DNA from: Hofstenia miamia
Lineage: Eukaryota; Xenacoelomorpha; Acoela
Direction: 5' to 3'
Length of the DNA: 64,000 nucleotides
Assembly (NCBI GenBank): GCA_004352715.1
Contig: SCFE01000033.1
Location: 456,813 to 520,812 of the forward strand
The position numbers and the translations under genes are program-made. Positions 13,101 to 23,904 of the stretch are shown here, piece by piece; the first letter of the stretch is position 1, and each line of letters opens with the position of its first letter. The notes under the pieces are model-generated. The model made no database searches, was not told the origin of the DNA, and saw nothing but the letters and a program-made list of their open reading frames with translations.

Positions 13101-16100
13101 CATTTTCAACCTCATTTAGTAAAGGATTTATAAAATTGCCTGTGATGCAAATTGTACAAACTGATGCTTTGATTCACATTGTGCAATCAAAATTTTAACA
13201 ACATTCATCATTTAAACCGTTGAAAATATTCTAGTATAAAAATGTTAGAACTACACTCTGACAAAATGTCCATTAATTTTTTTCTAACAAAGATATTGAG
13301 AAATTTCTTTCAGGAATAGAATTTATCTAAAATTCATTCATTGAAAATTTGCCGTGAACCTTCAGCTAATCACACATTTCATTTTTTATTAAGATAAGGG
13401 CTTTTGGATGCAATTTGCACCCGACTCAAAATTTCGAATACTCGCAGGGTCCTAAATTTAAGTGTTACCTAGTACACCATAAAATAGTTTAAGTGGAGGG
13501 TACTTTTTGGAGATTTTTATAAAAAATATTTACCTATGCCTACAAATTTCTAGTTATAAAATTGTTTGAGTGGATTATTAAAGAATATTTATTATATTCT
13601 TTTTTTTATGAGAAAATCTGTAAATAGCTTGTTTTATTAATTTATTTATGACAATATTTTCAGTGCAAATATGTTTTGTATTGTAACTACACTATTAATA
13701 GACACCTTTCTTATTCTTCTTCTCCCCCTTCTTCAACCGCAATCTTAATATATATTCTACGTTTCCCAAAATACCATATCTTAAATCTCGAATAGAAGTA
13801 TTTCAAGTTCATAATTACACGCCTTTAAAATTGACCCCACGCGACAATTCCCTAAGCTTTGGCCCTCTGCTTAGGCGTCAATCATGCTATCCCCTGGATG
13901 TTTTCATATATAAAAAGTTGCTAAGTTTTCATTCAGGTGTCCAATGTTTTTTTACTAATCTCATATAAGTCCCTGCATAGCATGTTAACCTTCGGCCCCG
14001 CGACTTTGCGCACAGTACACCTCAATGTATTTAGAATATCTTTTGCACATATTAAGAAAGTCAAAGTTATTTGTTGCCTCCAAGGACTCAAAACCTTCTA
14101 AATACATTAACACTAGGTATGGAGAGAATTTAAATCTTTTTCAAAAATTCGAAAATTTCTAAGAAAACCTGTTAATCTATTCAACAATCTCTGTCACAGC
14201 AATAAGCTTTAATAGAAGTTTTCAACTTTGCATTAATGTATGTTCCCCAATAGACCTACACATGCCCCAAGATTTTCAAATTTAGAAATCGGCTTTGAGA
14301 AAATTCTTTGTAAATGTGGATAACCGTTTTGTCCTTTAAAACGGACACGCTAGGCTGTTTAAGGTTAAATGTTATGCAGTATTAATAATACTATTGTTTT
14401 AACACATACTAAATGAAGGTGACCATAACTGGTCATTATCTAAAAGTAAATGAAGAAAATCAGAGATATTTTAGGAACGTGATACTGATTTGGTGAATGG
14501 GGTTTGCATGTTGGGAATGGCTCCTATTCCTCAAAAAGAATTTCATCTGATAAGTTCTTTTTTCATACCAGCAATAATAATTACTATCCTCTACTCCATC
14601 ATCTGGAGGACGTTCACAAAAACAGACAACAGCTCTTCTACTGATATCGAGAAGGAACCACAAACAAATTACTATGATAGGAAACGCCCTTCCATGTCCG
14701 CGATTCTTTTTCAAAAAACGCTTGTAAGAAATCAAAAGAAAACGGAAAGTGCAGTTTATTTGAATGGTAAATATTTCATGGAACCTTAATTACAAATATT
14801 TTACTGGTTAAAATGTAAAATGTAATTCTTTTTATTGAATAATTGTTGGCCATCACTTCGAATTATTATTTATACAACATTTAAGGCCTAAAATCAATTT
14901 TAATAAACTCATTTAGTATAACCTAATCTATTATGCTTGTGATTGTGACGTTCTATTTATGAATTAATTCCACATGTCTGTAGTGTTATGCACTGTTCGT
15001 ATCCCTGAAGATCCGCCCATAACCACAAGTCAGATTGACGCTGAAATCCTATAAATATTACTAATTTGACATAGAAATTCGAGGAATCCCATACTAGCAT
15101 TTCTTTATTTTAATGTTAATGATTTGACGAATTTATTTACAGAATATCCTCACCTATTTGCGGTTCCCCATTTGCGGCCCCACATATTCGCTTAACCCTA
15201 ACCTTTACGGTACAATAATACACAATGGATCACTAACTATGCTATGCGGTGTTACTGTTCTCCTGTACTTACATTTATTTTTGATTAAAATACATATTGT
15301 TGAAGTACAAAATTAAAATGTGTTTACATTTTCATTACTATATTATAATGAAATACTTAACTGCATAAAATATTACTACATTATTACTATATTATTGCTA
15401 CGTTAGTGAGTAAGAGTGTCTTTAGAAAGTGTTTGGGAAGCATTTAGTACCGTAAATGATCTCATAAATAGACGTTTAAACACTTCATTCAAGAGTCACG
15501 GGGAAGTAAAGAACGTAACCTCTGCGAGTAGCGAGGCAATACAGTACATATTCTGGCATGAATTTATCACTTAAAGTTATGTAGCAAATTTCAATTATGT
15601 GCTTAATTCCCTAATAATCAATGAAATATGGCATTAATTTTCTTTTCATGGTATATCATGCGTGTACAATGTAGAGCCTTACAGGACAGGACAAGGACCT
15701 GGTGGAGATTATATTTTTCTGTAGGAACCGTGACCAAACATTTAAATTCAGCTTCAAAACCAATTATGTTTTTCAACGTATAAGTTCCTCTAAAAGGATT
15801 GTTCACCTGATGCCTTCGATATTTTAAACTTTTGGAAGAGCTTTATCGTGGTCTTGCCGCTACCTTGATATTCAAGGCTCTGGGACAGCAATAATTCAGT
15901 ATAGATAATTTCACCAAAAATAATTTAAGATATTTTAGGCGGTTTGCGGCGACATGGAAAAGCACCAATTCCTCGAATTAGAATGAAAATGATAAAAGTG
16001 TTCACAATCAGTGTTATTATCTTCTACATTACGTACTTACCCTACACTGTCATTACAATATGGCGGCTAATCGCTGAAAAGTCTCTGCTTTGCATATTTC

Positions 16101-16255
16101 CCGCTGACAACTCTCTATTGATGAGATTTCTCCCACTTAGTTATATGATTTTCGCCTACAATTCCGCATTGAATCCGTTAATATATTTTACACTATCGAC
16201 CCGAATTCGAAAGGAGGTTCAAAAGATGTTTCGAATCGGTGAATCTCGAGCTTAA
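8580..16255 (+). CDS. class A (rhodopsin-family) G protein-coupled receptor, four exons, orphan
   Basis: Joining exons 8580-8855, 9774-9989, 14475-14766 and 15939-16255 gives an uninterrupted 366-residue plasma-membrane receptor with seven hydrophobic segments. Family landmarks are present: G-N in TM1 (N47), D75 in TM2, C102 at the top of TM3 paired with C175 in extracellular loop 2, E-R-Y (126-128) in place of D-R-Y, P196 in TM5, L-P-Y (295-297) in TM6, and N-P-L-I-Y (340-344) in TM7. The usual TM4 tryptophan is absent, and the TM6 toggle tryptophan position reads Tyr (Y294). Intracellular loop 3 is long and polar (about 209-280); the C tail is short (about 20 residues) without a palmitoylation cysteine. 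Introns are GT..AG in phases 0, 0 and 1. The ligand is unknown; a peptide or amine-type receptor is possible. It is the only intact cellular gene in the window. Confidence 0.88.
8856..9773 (+). other. GPCR intron 1
   Basis: 918 bases, GT..AG, phase 0, AT-rich. No gene or clear TE inside. Confidence 0.8.
9774..9989 (+). CDS. GPCR exon 2 (TM3, intracellular loop 2, TM4)
   Basis: The acceptor is ATTTTAG|AAA and the donor ACA|GTGAGT; 72 codons, phase 0 at both ends. It carries L-G-C (C102), the A-T-E-R-Y-I-A-I-V segment ending TM3, a basic loop 2 and TM4. It is too short and split to appear as a long open frame, so it is easily missed. Confidence 0.85.
10097..10127. repeat. (TA)n microsatellite
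   Basis: Perfect run ending at an n (10129), which marks an unresolved length. Confidence 0.95.
11167..11437. repeat. diverged direct repeat, unit 1
   Basis: Shares long stretches with 11788-12014, for example GCTATGTTGTAATTTTTG, then TCAAATGG and ATCATGCTAAG near the end, at several-percent divergence with indels. Probably two copies of an uncharacterised interspersed repeat within GPCR intron 2. Confidence 0.75.
11788..12014. repeat. diverged direct repeat, unit 2
   Basis: Partner of 11167-11437; truncated by the n gap that starts at 12015. Confidence 0.75.
12015..12181. other. assembly gap plus TA run
   Basis: 156 n (12015-12170) followed by a short TA run. Its sequence is unknown, and the reading frames across it are spurious. 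Confidence 0.95.
14475..14766 (+). CDS. GPCR exon 3 (extracellular loop 2, TM5, loop 3)
   Basis: The acceptor is AGATATTTTAG|GAA. It codes residues 165-261: loop 2 with C175, TM5 with P196, then a charged intracellular loop 3. The donor chosen is AATG|GTAAAT at 14767 (phase 1), because this alone keeps the frame into exon 4. A stronger-looking donor CTT|GTAAGA at 14724 would shift the frame and stop after 15 codons of exon 4. Confidence 0.85.
14767..15938 (+). other. GPCR intron 3
   Basis: 1,172 bases, GT..AG, phase 1. No coding content recognised. Confidence 0.8.
15939..16255 (+). CDS. GPCR exon 4 (TM6, TM7, C-terminus)
   Basis: The acceptor is AGATATTTTAG|GC, the same 11-base acceptor string as in intron 2. 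It completes the split glycine codon 262, then codes a basic end of loop 3, TM6 (about 282-303), TM7 with N-P-L-I-Y, and an R-K-rich helix 8, ending at TAA 16253-16255. No canonical AATAAA was seen close downstream; AATATA at about 16322 is a possible weak poly(A) signal. Confidence 0.87.
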
Positions 16256-16869
16256 TTCGCAACGGTTGGCGTTTCACTGTTCGGCTGCTTAATTTGTTTT
16301 AGAATTTTATTTTAGAATGTGCAATATAAATACAAGTTTTATATTTAAACTTATTTTAATGGTATTTTAATTAATTAACAGTGAACCTTGAGCCAGTGGG
16401 GCATGTTATACAGCTTTCACTTAAAACCTACCATTGTTACATAACATTTTGTTGATAATATAGATATTTTTCACAAAATGTTTACTTAAATTTGTATATT
16501 TTGCATAAAAATTGCAAAAAATGGATTTCACGACATCAAATAATGGAATTTTCAGTACTGATTGTGTAATTAAATGACGGAATTCTGCTTAATGTTTAAG
16601 TATAGGAAATTAGAGTACATTTAACGCAAGCGAAATTTAATGTATTGTTAAATTTCATTTAGATATTTACGAAATTTCTAAGAAATGCAAAATGTGTATA
16701 AACCTTATTAATGAATACTACTAATTTTGACACACTGATTTTCTTCACAGTACTGTATTGCGGGTATTAATGTGATCGGTCGGGTATCAAAATCAACGGG
16801 CATATATTAGAGTCAAAGCAATATATTTGCCAAAAAGTTACAATTAATCTACAAACTAAATATAAAATA
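16256..16869. other. GPCR 3' flank, non-coding
   Basis: AT-rich; probably includes the 3' UTR in its first part. No other feature seen. Confidence 0.5.
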
Positions 16870-17990
16870 CATAATAATAATAACTTTGTGTGTATGTCTA
16901 TGTATGTGACGAGCTCAGTGTAAAAAATCAGTAAATGTGTTTAGCATGCTTGTGTCTCTGATTGTATTTTGTCGGTGTAAAAATGCATTTTTAATTTTTT
17001 TTAAAATTTTTTGTAATTTTTTCCACTCTAATCTCATTTTCTAAATCATTCCAAATATTTGAGGCTGTTCGATAAAAACTAGTATAGGAAATACTGCTAC
17101 AAATAAATTTGTGAACGTGTATTTTTCCTTTTAAGTAATTATCAAGAAAAGACAGTGATTCTCGGTCATATTTATCTTTAAATAAAATTGAAGCTGCATG
17201 GAATTGTACTTAATATAGCGGGGATAATATATTATTCTTTTGTCTGTATTAATTAAGATGATCATGCTTCGTGGAAAATTTAATGTTTTTAAAGACAAAT
17301 TAAGTTTTTGAAAATTCATAGCGTCTTTTGTATTAAAATTAATATATATAAATAAACAATGATGAAATTGCGATAAACAAAATGTATGCGATAATTGAAT
17401 GTCATAATCTGGTGCTAAATTTCTGAGGTGGTAGAAGTATCTAACGCCAAAAGCCAATTTTTGTAACTTTTTTAGGAGAAATTTATCAAATTTTAAATCT
17501 TTTCAATATCAACACTTAAATATGTAACATGATCACTTTGTTTTATTGGAACACTGTTAAAAATTAATTCGATATTGTTTGTTACTTCTTTTACGGAATT
17601 TAGGGAACGTATAATTAATTGCGCTTTTTCAATATTAATTTTTAATTGATTGGATGAGAAATTCCTAGAAAGATTTTCAATATCACTTTGTAATTTTTTT
17701 GTGGGCCTAAGTGCATCATTATCTGTATTTATGAGGCAAGTATATCAACAAATGGATATTTCGCTATGATTTACATGCTTAATTATGTTATTTGCATATA
17801 TTGCAAATAATTGGCCCTAGCACTGTGCCTAGAGGCACTTCTCCATCGATTGCAACATATTTAGATTTCATATTATTCATTAAAACACGCTGTTTTCTAT
17901 TTTCTAAAAAACTCATAAGTAACTTAATTGAATTTTGTTGAAATCAGAAATTTTTAATTTTTATAGTAATATCTGGAGTGATCCTTGTTA
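16870..17990 (-). pseudogene. non-LTR retrotransposon reverse transcriptase fragment (CR1/L2-like), 3' end
   Basis: Read on the - strand from about 17960, the pieces follow the order of a LINE reverse transcriptase. A segment ending in F-L-E-N-R-K-Q comes first, then the box V-P-L-G-T-V-L-G-P at about 17820-17850. After a one-base shift come I-Y-A-N-N-I and a decayed Tyr-Ala-Asp-Asp region containing a stop at about 17750. Next are N-Q-L-K-I-N and H-V-T-Y-L, and the thumb-like part (17131-17457) in another frame. Near the 3' end there is a W-N-D-L-E-like motif. The fragment ends beside a short ATT-type repeat (16865-16885), as is common for CR1/L2 tails. Several stops and frameshifts show it is dead. 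It may belong to a different family from the endonuclease piece at 6.5 kb. Confidence 0.75.
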
Positions 17991-19854
17991 TGTGACGGAA
18001 TGATCAATTAATAGTAATACAGTCATGCTGAAGTGAATCATTTGTAAAACTGTTAATTGATACTAATCATCGAACGTTTATTGATTGTTAAATTTTCATA
18101 TTAAACATAGAACAGTTCAATTTTAGATATAAAAAATTTTTTCTTTAGAAAATATAAATGATTCAGGAGTAATTAAATCATACAAGTACATCTGCAAATA
18201 TCAATAGCATATTAAAAATACCTTTAAAAATTGTAAATTTAATTTCTAAGACGTTAAGTTTTCTATTCCTTATAATTATCTGAAAAAGTAATATTTTTAC
18301 ATGCTTTAGATCTGTTTTACTTACGCTGCTTCCTGCTATCGCAGAATTGTCTAAAAGGCTTATACTTAATGAATTAATGAAAATGAGGATTTAGTAAATC
18401 TAGAAATTTCCAAAAGTTTATTTGATTTTTATATTGGTCGTATGGTATATGGGAAATATTGAACTTGAAGACTGTCATTGATCCAAATATTTATTGTATA
18501 ATTAAATATGGAAAGCAGTACCTAAAGGTGAGTGGAGAATTTGCGAACTATGAAATTGCACGAGGGTTATTAACCGAAAAGATGGATATGGACTATCCGG
18601 GATAGGACCAAGGTTNGCATGTCTTCTTTATAATGAGTATAGCAAAAAGTTTACATTAATTTATATATTATAACCAAACACTTAGTTTCAAATAATTCAC
18701 ATTTATTCCCCGGTGTATGTGTTTTTAAATTATAAACGAATTTTTGCATTAAATGTTTATCAGATTATATTCATTTTATCTATTTACATCACACATAATT
18801 AAACTAAATTATATACGTTTTTGGTTAACAGATATATTTACATTTAGGTTTTGTTTTTCCTGATGGACTATCCGGGATAGGACCAAGGTTTCAAAAAAAT
18901 CGGCTGAAATTTAAAATCAAACTGGTTTGACTATTATGTAACAATGCACTCTAATCAAATCTCCAGTGAATGCAAAAAAAATTAAATAATGTATTGAAAA
19001 ATATAACAATCTCTAAAAACTCAGCTTACGAATTTCAATTTCTCTGTGTAGATCATATTTTAATATCTGGTAACATCCCCTATGCAAACCGAAAAATTTG
19101 ATGAGATTTTTATTGCAACAATAACAAAAATTGGTCTACAATGGATCGAATTGACAGTGCTCAGGGCTATTACTATTTGTGGTTAAGCATCTCTAGCATT
19201 ATATTCTGTCAAGAAGTATGTTTCTAAATGATCTACAACAATGAACAAAAATTTTAATGTAAATCATGTTTGCATACAAAGAAATATATAGAATAAAATT
19301 TCCTTCAACATTCAAACATTTAAAATATCTCATTTTTACTATTAATCAAATGTTAATCATCACTTTGTAAGAGAAAAACCCAAAATATAACTATCATCAT
19401 GTATATATCTGAAAAGAAGTCATGCTACTCATAAATATTTCACAATGAGTAACATGACGCCACCACACGAGTTCCATGACTTTCAGACAATTTTTCAAAT
19501 TGAAAAGCAAATCTAGTTTCAGTATTAACTAAATATATAAATGTTGAGTTTTAAAACCTGTAAAATAGAAAAATAGTAATTTCTAATATGTTCATAACAC
19601 ACTGGCTACAGGAATAAAGTTTTCCCCAAGCACAATAGAAGTGGTCCAGTAAGTGGATACAATCATTGACACATCATAGTCAAAGGCCACAATGCTCCTC
19701 GTTCATACAGTTCCACCAACAGGTCTGGGGAAAATTTTTTGCAATCTCATCAGTCATAATGAGACACATTGGTCTTTGGTAATGTTAAAGTGGTCTCCCC
19801 ACTTGGTTGGTTTTAGGAGGTCCACTTCAAACGTATTTCTTTGGCGTCGACAGT
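17991..19854. other. AT-rich non-coding DNA
   Basis: No gene seen. It includes the 27-bp duplicated string and n described at 18589-18890. Confidence 0.55.
18589..18890. repeat. 27-bp string duplicated across a single n
   Basis: The 27 bases at 18589-18615 (starting TGGACTATCCGGGATAGG) end at an n (18616) and recur exactly at 18864-18890. This looks like an unmerged contig overlap, so 18617-18863 may be a redundant or misplaced piece. Confidence 0.8.
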
Positions 19855-20099
19855 AGGGGTGTGCGGGTAGGCAGTTTTCATACCCGTACCCGCCCATTAC
19901 TGGATAATTGATACCCATACCCGTGAAATCCTTACTCGTACGTACCCGTACCCGCCCGTAAATAATTGCAACAACCGCGGCAAGCTACAAAGGCAGTGTT
20001 TGAAGCATGGGATTGAATAATCCCGCGGTATTGATGAAGACATAATAGCATTTTTGAATAATTGAGAGTATATAAGATATATCATAAACTATGCTATTA
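19855..20099 (+). mobile_element. hAT-like transposon terminus, truncated
   Basis: It begins CAGTAGGGGTGTGCGGGTA and continues with repeated TACCCGTACCCGCCC modules (19880-19965), a GC-rich pattern typical of hAT-type ends and subterminal repeats. No opposite end or 8-bp duplication was found, and the sequence gives way at about 20100 to retroelement copy A, which may have cut it. Confidence 0.5.
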
Positions 20100-20157
20100 A
20101 AACAATAAAGGTGCAAGAGGAAGAGATATTAATTGAATAGGAAGAAGGAAAATGAAT

Positions 20158-20530
20158 GACAGTTATATTTGAACTGAAAGACAACATAAAACTACAACCA
20201 TATCAGTGGAGGATGCATACAATAAAAACAGAACAGCAGATATCATGTTATACAAACACAAGGGAATCAACACAAAGAGGGTATGGATGTCATCAAGCAT
20301 CTGTGCTATTAAGAATGGGAAAGGGAAAATACAAATCCTGAATGCAACAAATAGAAATGTCAACATGAAAAAGTCAAGCATGAAGATATAAAGCAAATAT
20401 ATCAAATCTAATGTTAGACTAATCTTGAAATCAATTGAAAACATAGATGGAGTGAGTAATTTGCAAGGTTGATTAAAGGATGTGCAAATGAAAGCACAAA
20501 GTAATCCAGATGACTAACTCAAGGGCAAGT
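20158..20530 (+). pseudogene. copy A protease-RT spacer
   Basis: Matches 27874-28270 of copy B: the hydrophobic start (V-I-F-E-L), the S-S-I-C-A-I-K segment (K-S-G in copy B) and a stretch like N-A-T-N-R-N-V-N-M-K-K. Such a spacer upstream of the RT is usual in gypsy-type pol. It is interrupted by stops and ends in the first repeated box (20515-20526), where the arginine codon has become TAA. Confidence 0.7.
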
Positions 20531-20532
20531 GG

Positions 20533-21320
20533 ATGAATACCATCAAGGTGATGAGTAGTACCAAAGGCCAATTCAAGGGCATAGGGATGAAAGCTAAAGA
20601 AGAAGAGGACTTTAAAATACCAGGAATAAAGGATGAAGAATATCAACATTTAGAAGAAGATGAGATAAAGCAACTAAAAGCACTGTTGGAAAGACACAGA
20701 AGAATATTCAATTGTGGAAAAATTAGCATGGGACAAGCAATAGGACAAACACACAAGACAGTGACAACAATGGATAAACCAATAAAATTGCTGTTGAGAA
20801 GAGTACCAGAACCATTATAAGAAGAATACAACAGAATATTGAATGAGTTGATTGACAATAAAATAATCTGACCAAGTGAATATCCATACTCAGCCCCAAC
20901 AGTGTTTGTATGACAGGGAAACAAGTACAGGTTGTGCATAGACTTTCAGAAGCTAAATGAAGTAATGAAAAAGGATTCATAACCACTCCCAAGAATAGAG
21001 GATATGTTGTATAAAGCAAGTAAACACAAATATTTTACATTGATAGACTATACAAATGGATCTACATGGCACTCTGCCTTTGTAATGCCCTGGAACATTT
21101 CAATGATACATAATTAAAATATTGAAAAATAAGACACACAAAATGGAGGACAGAGTCAATGTATACATAGATGACATTATAATAATGAGTGACAAAGTGC
21201 AAGAACACCTAGACAAACTGGAAAGAACTCTAAACATACTAGAGAGAGCTGGACTGAGAATAAACAGAAATAAATGTGACATATTGAAGAAGAAGTTAGC
21301 ATTTTTGGAGGAGTAATTGA
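20533..21320 (+). pseudogene. copy A reverse transcriptase, internally deleted
   Basis: Recognisable pieces include the N-terminal region with the Q-A-I-G-Q-T-H-K-T-V-T-T motif, L-C-I-D-F-Q-K-L-N (about 20935-20960), F-T-L-I-D holding the first catalytic Asp (about 21030-21050), and the Y-I-D-D box in the other frame at about 21164-21175. The segment between F-T-L-I-D and Y-I-D-D is far too short, so the core palm is partly deleted. Stops at 20818 and elsewhere. RNA-dependent DNA polymerase in live elements; inactive here. Confidence 0.85.
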
Positions 21321-21321
21321 A

Positions 21322-21960
21322 TTGATATGCATGAAAGATATTGCTAGAGACATGATTCAGAAGATAGAGAAACCAAATTACAAGAAAGACATGCAGAGAA
21401 TAATGGGGTTCTTCAACTATTATGGAACATTTATTCCAAACATTGCCAGGAAGTCAGTGAAAATTATTAGATTAATGAGAAAATTCTGTGCCATTTGTCT
21501 GGATTTGGGAAGAACAGGAAGAGCTAGATAGCATAAAAGAAGAACTGGCAAAACTAACATCACTTAACATGCCAGACTATACAGGGCAATTCATTTTGGA
21601 CTGTGATGCAAGCAAAGTCACAATAGGGCAAATGAAAATGGAAAGGAAGTACCAATACAGTTTTTCAGATGGAAACTGAAAATGAGTGAGGAAAAGTATG
21701 GATCCACACAACTAGAGATGTTGGGGCTCATCAAAAGCATAAAGAAATTTAGGCATTTCTTAATCAGATGAGAATTTCTATTATGCACCAACAACAGTGG
21801 ACTGGCTTGACTGAAAAAATTTTTGGGAGACAAATCTGGAATAGTATCCAGATGGATTGAGGATTTAAATAAATTGTCATTCAAAATAGAGCATAGAAAG
21901 GGAAACCTGCATAGCAACACAGATTTATGGATATCACTATACAAATACCAGAGAGACATG
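21322..21960 (+). pseudogene. copy A RNase H domain
   Basis: Follows the RT in the usual gypsy order. It starts with the connection region (G-F-F-N-Y-Y, about 21406-21424), then C-D-A-S-K with the first acidic residue at about 21601-21615, a shortened segment before Q-L-E-M, and C-T-N-N-S-G-L (copy B has C-T-D-N-S), where the catalytic Asp is replaced by Asn. Frameshifts at about 21530 and 21640. Confidence 0.8.
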
Positions 21961-22157
21961 GTGAAAACAGATGGAGAAAAAAGGCAATTTCAATTTCTGC
22001 CATATACTGAATACAAGAAATTGCCAGAAATAAATATAGACAAAAGAGACCAAGCAATATTACTGATAATGGTGAAAGAAATATAATGGAAAGAGAAATA
22101 ATCAAAAAACAGAGAGACAAAATGATACTAAACTAAATTGTCAACAAGAAAAAAGAA

Positions 22158-23330
22158 ATGAAGAAAACATTATCAAAGTTAACAGGGAGCTACTACAAAA
22201 AATATAAGTGGAAGATGAACAAAAATGTACTCTTATATGTTGAGGCACATTATAATAGAATAGCAATCCCAGAATACTATAAAAGAGAACTGATACAGAG
22301 AGTACACAAAAAGGGGCATCTAGGGATCACACAGACAGAAAAAACATTCAACACTAGTTTCATCACTGTAGCAGCCAGAATAGTAACCAATGACATAATA
22401 AATAAATGTACAACTTGTCTACTAAATAATAAGCAGCATTTTCTGGCACAGAGATCTCCATTGGAAAAAATAATTTCAACACAGCCTAACAAGATAGTAC
22501 ACATAGATCTAGAAATGCTATCCAGGGATGAAGAAGACTACCAATACTTATTGGTAATGGTTGTTAATTTCACAAAGTATGCAAGGATGATAACAATGGA
22601 GAACACAACAGTGAAAACAACAGTAGAGATAGTAATGAAAGAATGGATCTTGAAATTCAGACTGATGGAAATGATAATAACTGACAAGAGACCACAATTC
22701 AAGAGTGGATTATTCCAGCAGATGGCAAAATTTCTGGACATAGTCAGTAAGCAAACTACAGCATTCCACCCACAGGCTAATGGAGTAGTGGAAAGGCTAA
22801 ATCAAATGTTGATAAAGTTAATAAGGGTGGCAACCTTGAGAATAGGAATAAACAAATGGAAGAAGGGATTGAAATGGTGAAGTATATATATAACACATCA
22901 GTACATTCCATAATGGGGATAAAACCATTTAAAGCTATGTTCAGAAGAGAAGCAGTAACACCTCTATCAATGCAGTACTTTAATTATAGTGGTAAAATGG
23001 ATAATGATTACATTAAACAACTGAAAGCCCAAATAATGGGAATCCATGAAACAATGTGCCACAACATTAAAAAATCAGTGGTGAGACACCAGAGAAACTA
23101 TAATAGAAAAAAAATATGGAAATGTGCACAAAGGACGTGATAAAGTGTACTCATTTACACTGATAAAACTAACCAGGTCTGGAAACTAAAAACAATCTTG
23201 TCTGGACCTTACACAATCACCCAGACACTACCCAACAATGAGTATGTGTTAGACAACAATAAGGTACTACACTTTCAAAACCTGAAGAGAGGGATGGTAG
23301 ACATTGAAGAAACAAAGTTAGATGACAAAG
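22158..23330 (+). pseudogene. copy A integrase with GPF/Y-like tail
   Basis: Shows the zinc-binding H-x3-H (H-K-K-G-H, about 22306-22320) with C-T-T-C (about 22408-22420), and the D-D-E core: Asp in H-I-D-L-E (22506), Asp in I-T-D-K (about 22677-22688), and Glu in N-G-V-V-E-R-L-N (about 22780-22803). The three catalytic residues are intact, but a frameshift at about 22860 and stops after 23140 break the protein. A downstream segment at 23165-23300 matches the G-P-x-T-I-T ... L-H-F-Q-N-L-K-R tail of copy B, a GPF/Y-type module. Confidence 0.85.
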
Positions 23331-23718
23331 CAGAGTTTAAAATAATGTATAGTAATAATAATTAGATAATATATGAAAGGAATGATTTAGATAGCCTCTG
23401 TGAAAAGAACTATGATGAGGAGTTCAAATGTGATACTGAAAATGAAATTTTAGGTAGAAGAGTAATGCCAAAAAATAAAAATATATATGACCCTGGAATA
23501 TGGAATTTAAATTTATTAAATGAATTTAGAAACATTAAAGAGAGTAATGCACCAACTACTGAGGAAGAGGATATGCATAGAGTGAATAGCAGAAGAGCAC
23601 ACAACAACCAATCAAAGGAGAGCAAAGAGAGAGTCTCAAACCAGACATTGATTCAAGTGCAAAATGGACAAGAACAAAGAACTGACAAATAAGGGACACA
23701 GAGTGATAAGGCATCCTA

Positions 23719-23806
23719 GTAGTACCAAATTGCAATTCAAGGGCACTGGGACAGATGGACATGAAGCCTCTCCCACAATTAGTCTGCATTGCCAATTCAA
23801 GGACAA
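23719..23806 (+). repeat. copy A linker with two decayed RFKG boxes
   Basis: Boxes with aattcaagg at 23734 and 23794 (60 bases apart, a multiple of 3) read Q-F-K. The Arg codon CGA found in other copies is CAA here. Two more boxes of copy A lie before its RT at 20516 and 20570. Confidence 0.75.
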
Positions 23807-23904
23807 GCAGACAACTATTGCACAACAGCAGCAGCAGCACAACTTTCCAGCAGCAGTATAAGAACACCATTACAGATGCCTCAGCTACTTGCCTACTCAG
23901 AAAC

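Larger units (their letters stand above)
9990..14474 (+). other. GPCR intron 2
   Basis: 4,485 assembled bases, GT..AG, phase 0. It holds a TA microsatellite with a one-base n (10097-10129), a diverged 230-270-bp direct repeat pair (11167-11437 and 11788-12014) and an n gap beside a TA run (12015-12181). Nothing else recognised, so its true length is uncertain. Confidence 0.8.

Noticed and set aside
14460-14735. 91-codon - strand frame opposite GPCR exon 3
   Set aside because: Shadow of the real exon on the + strand.
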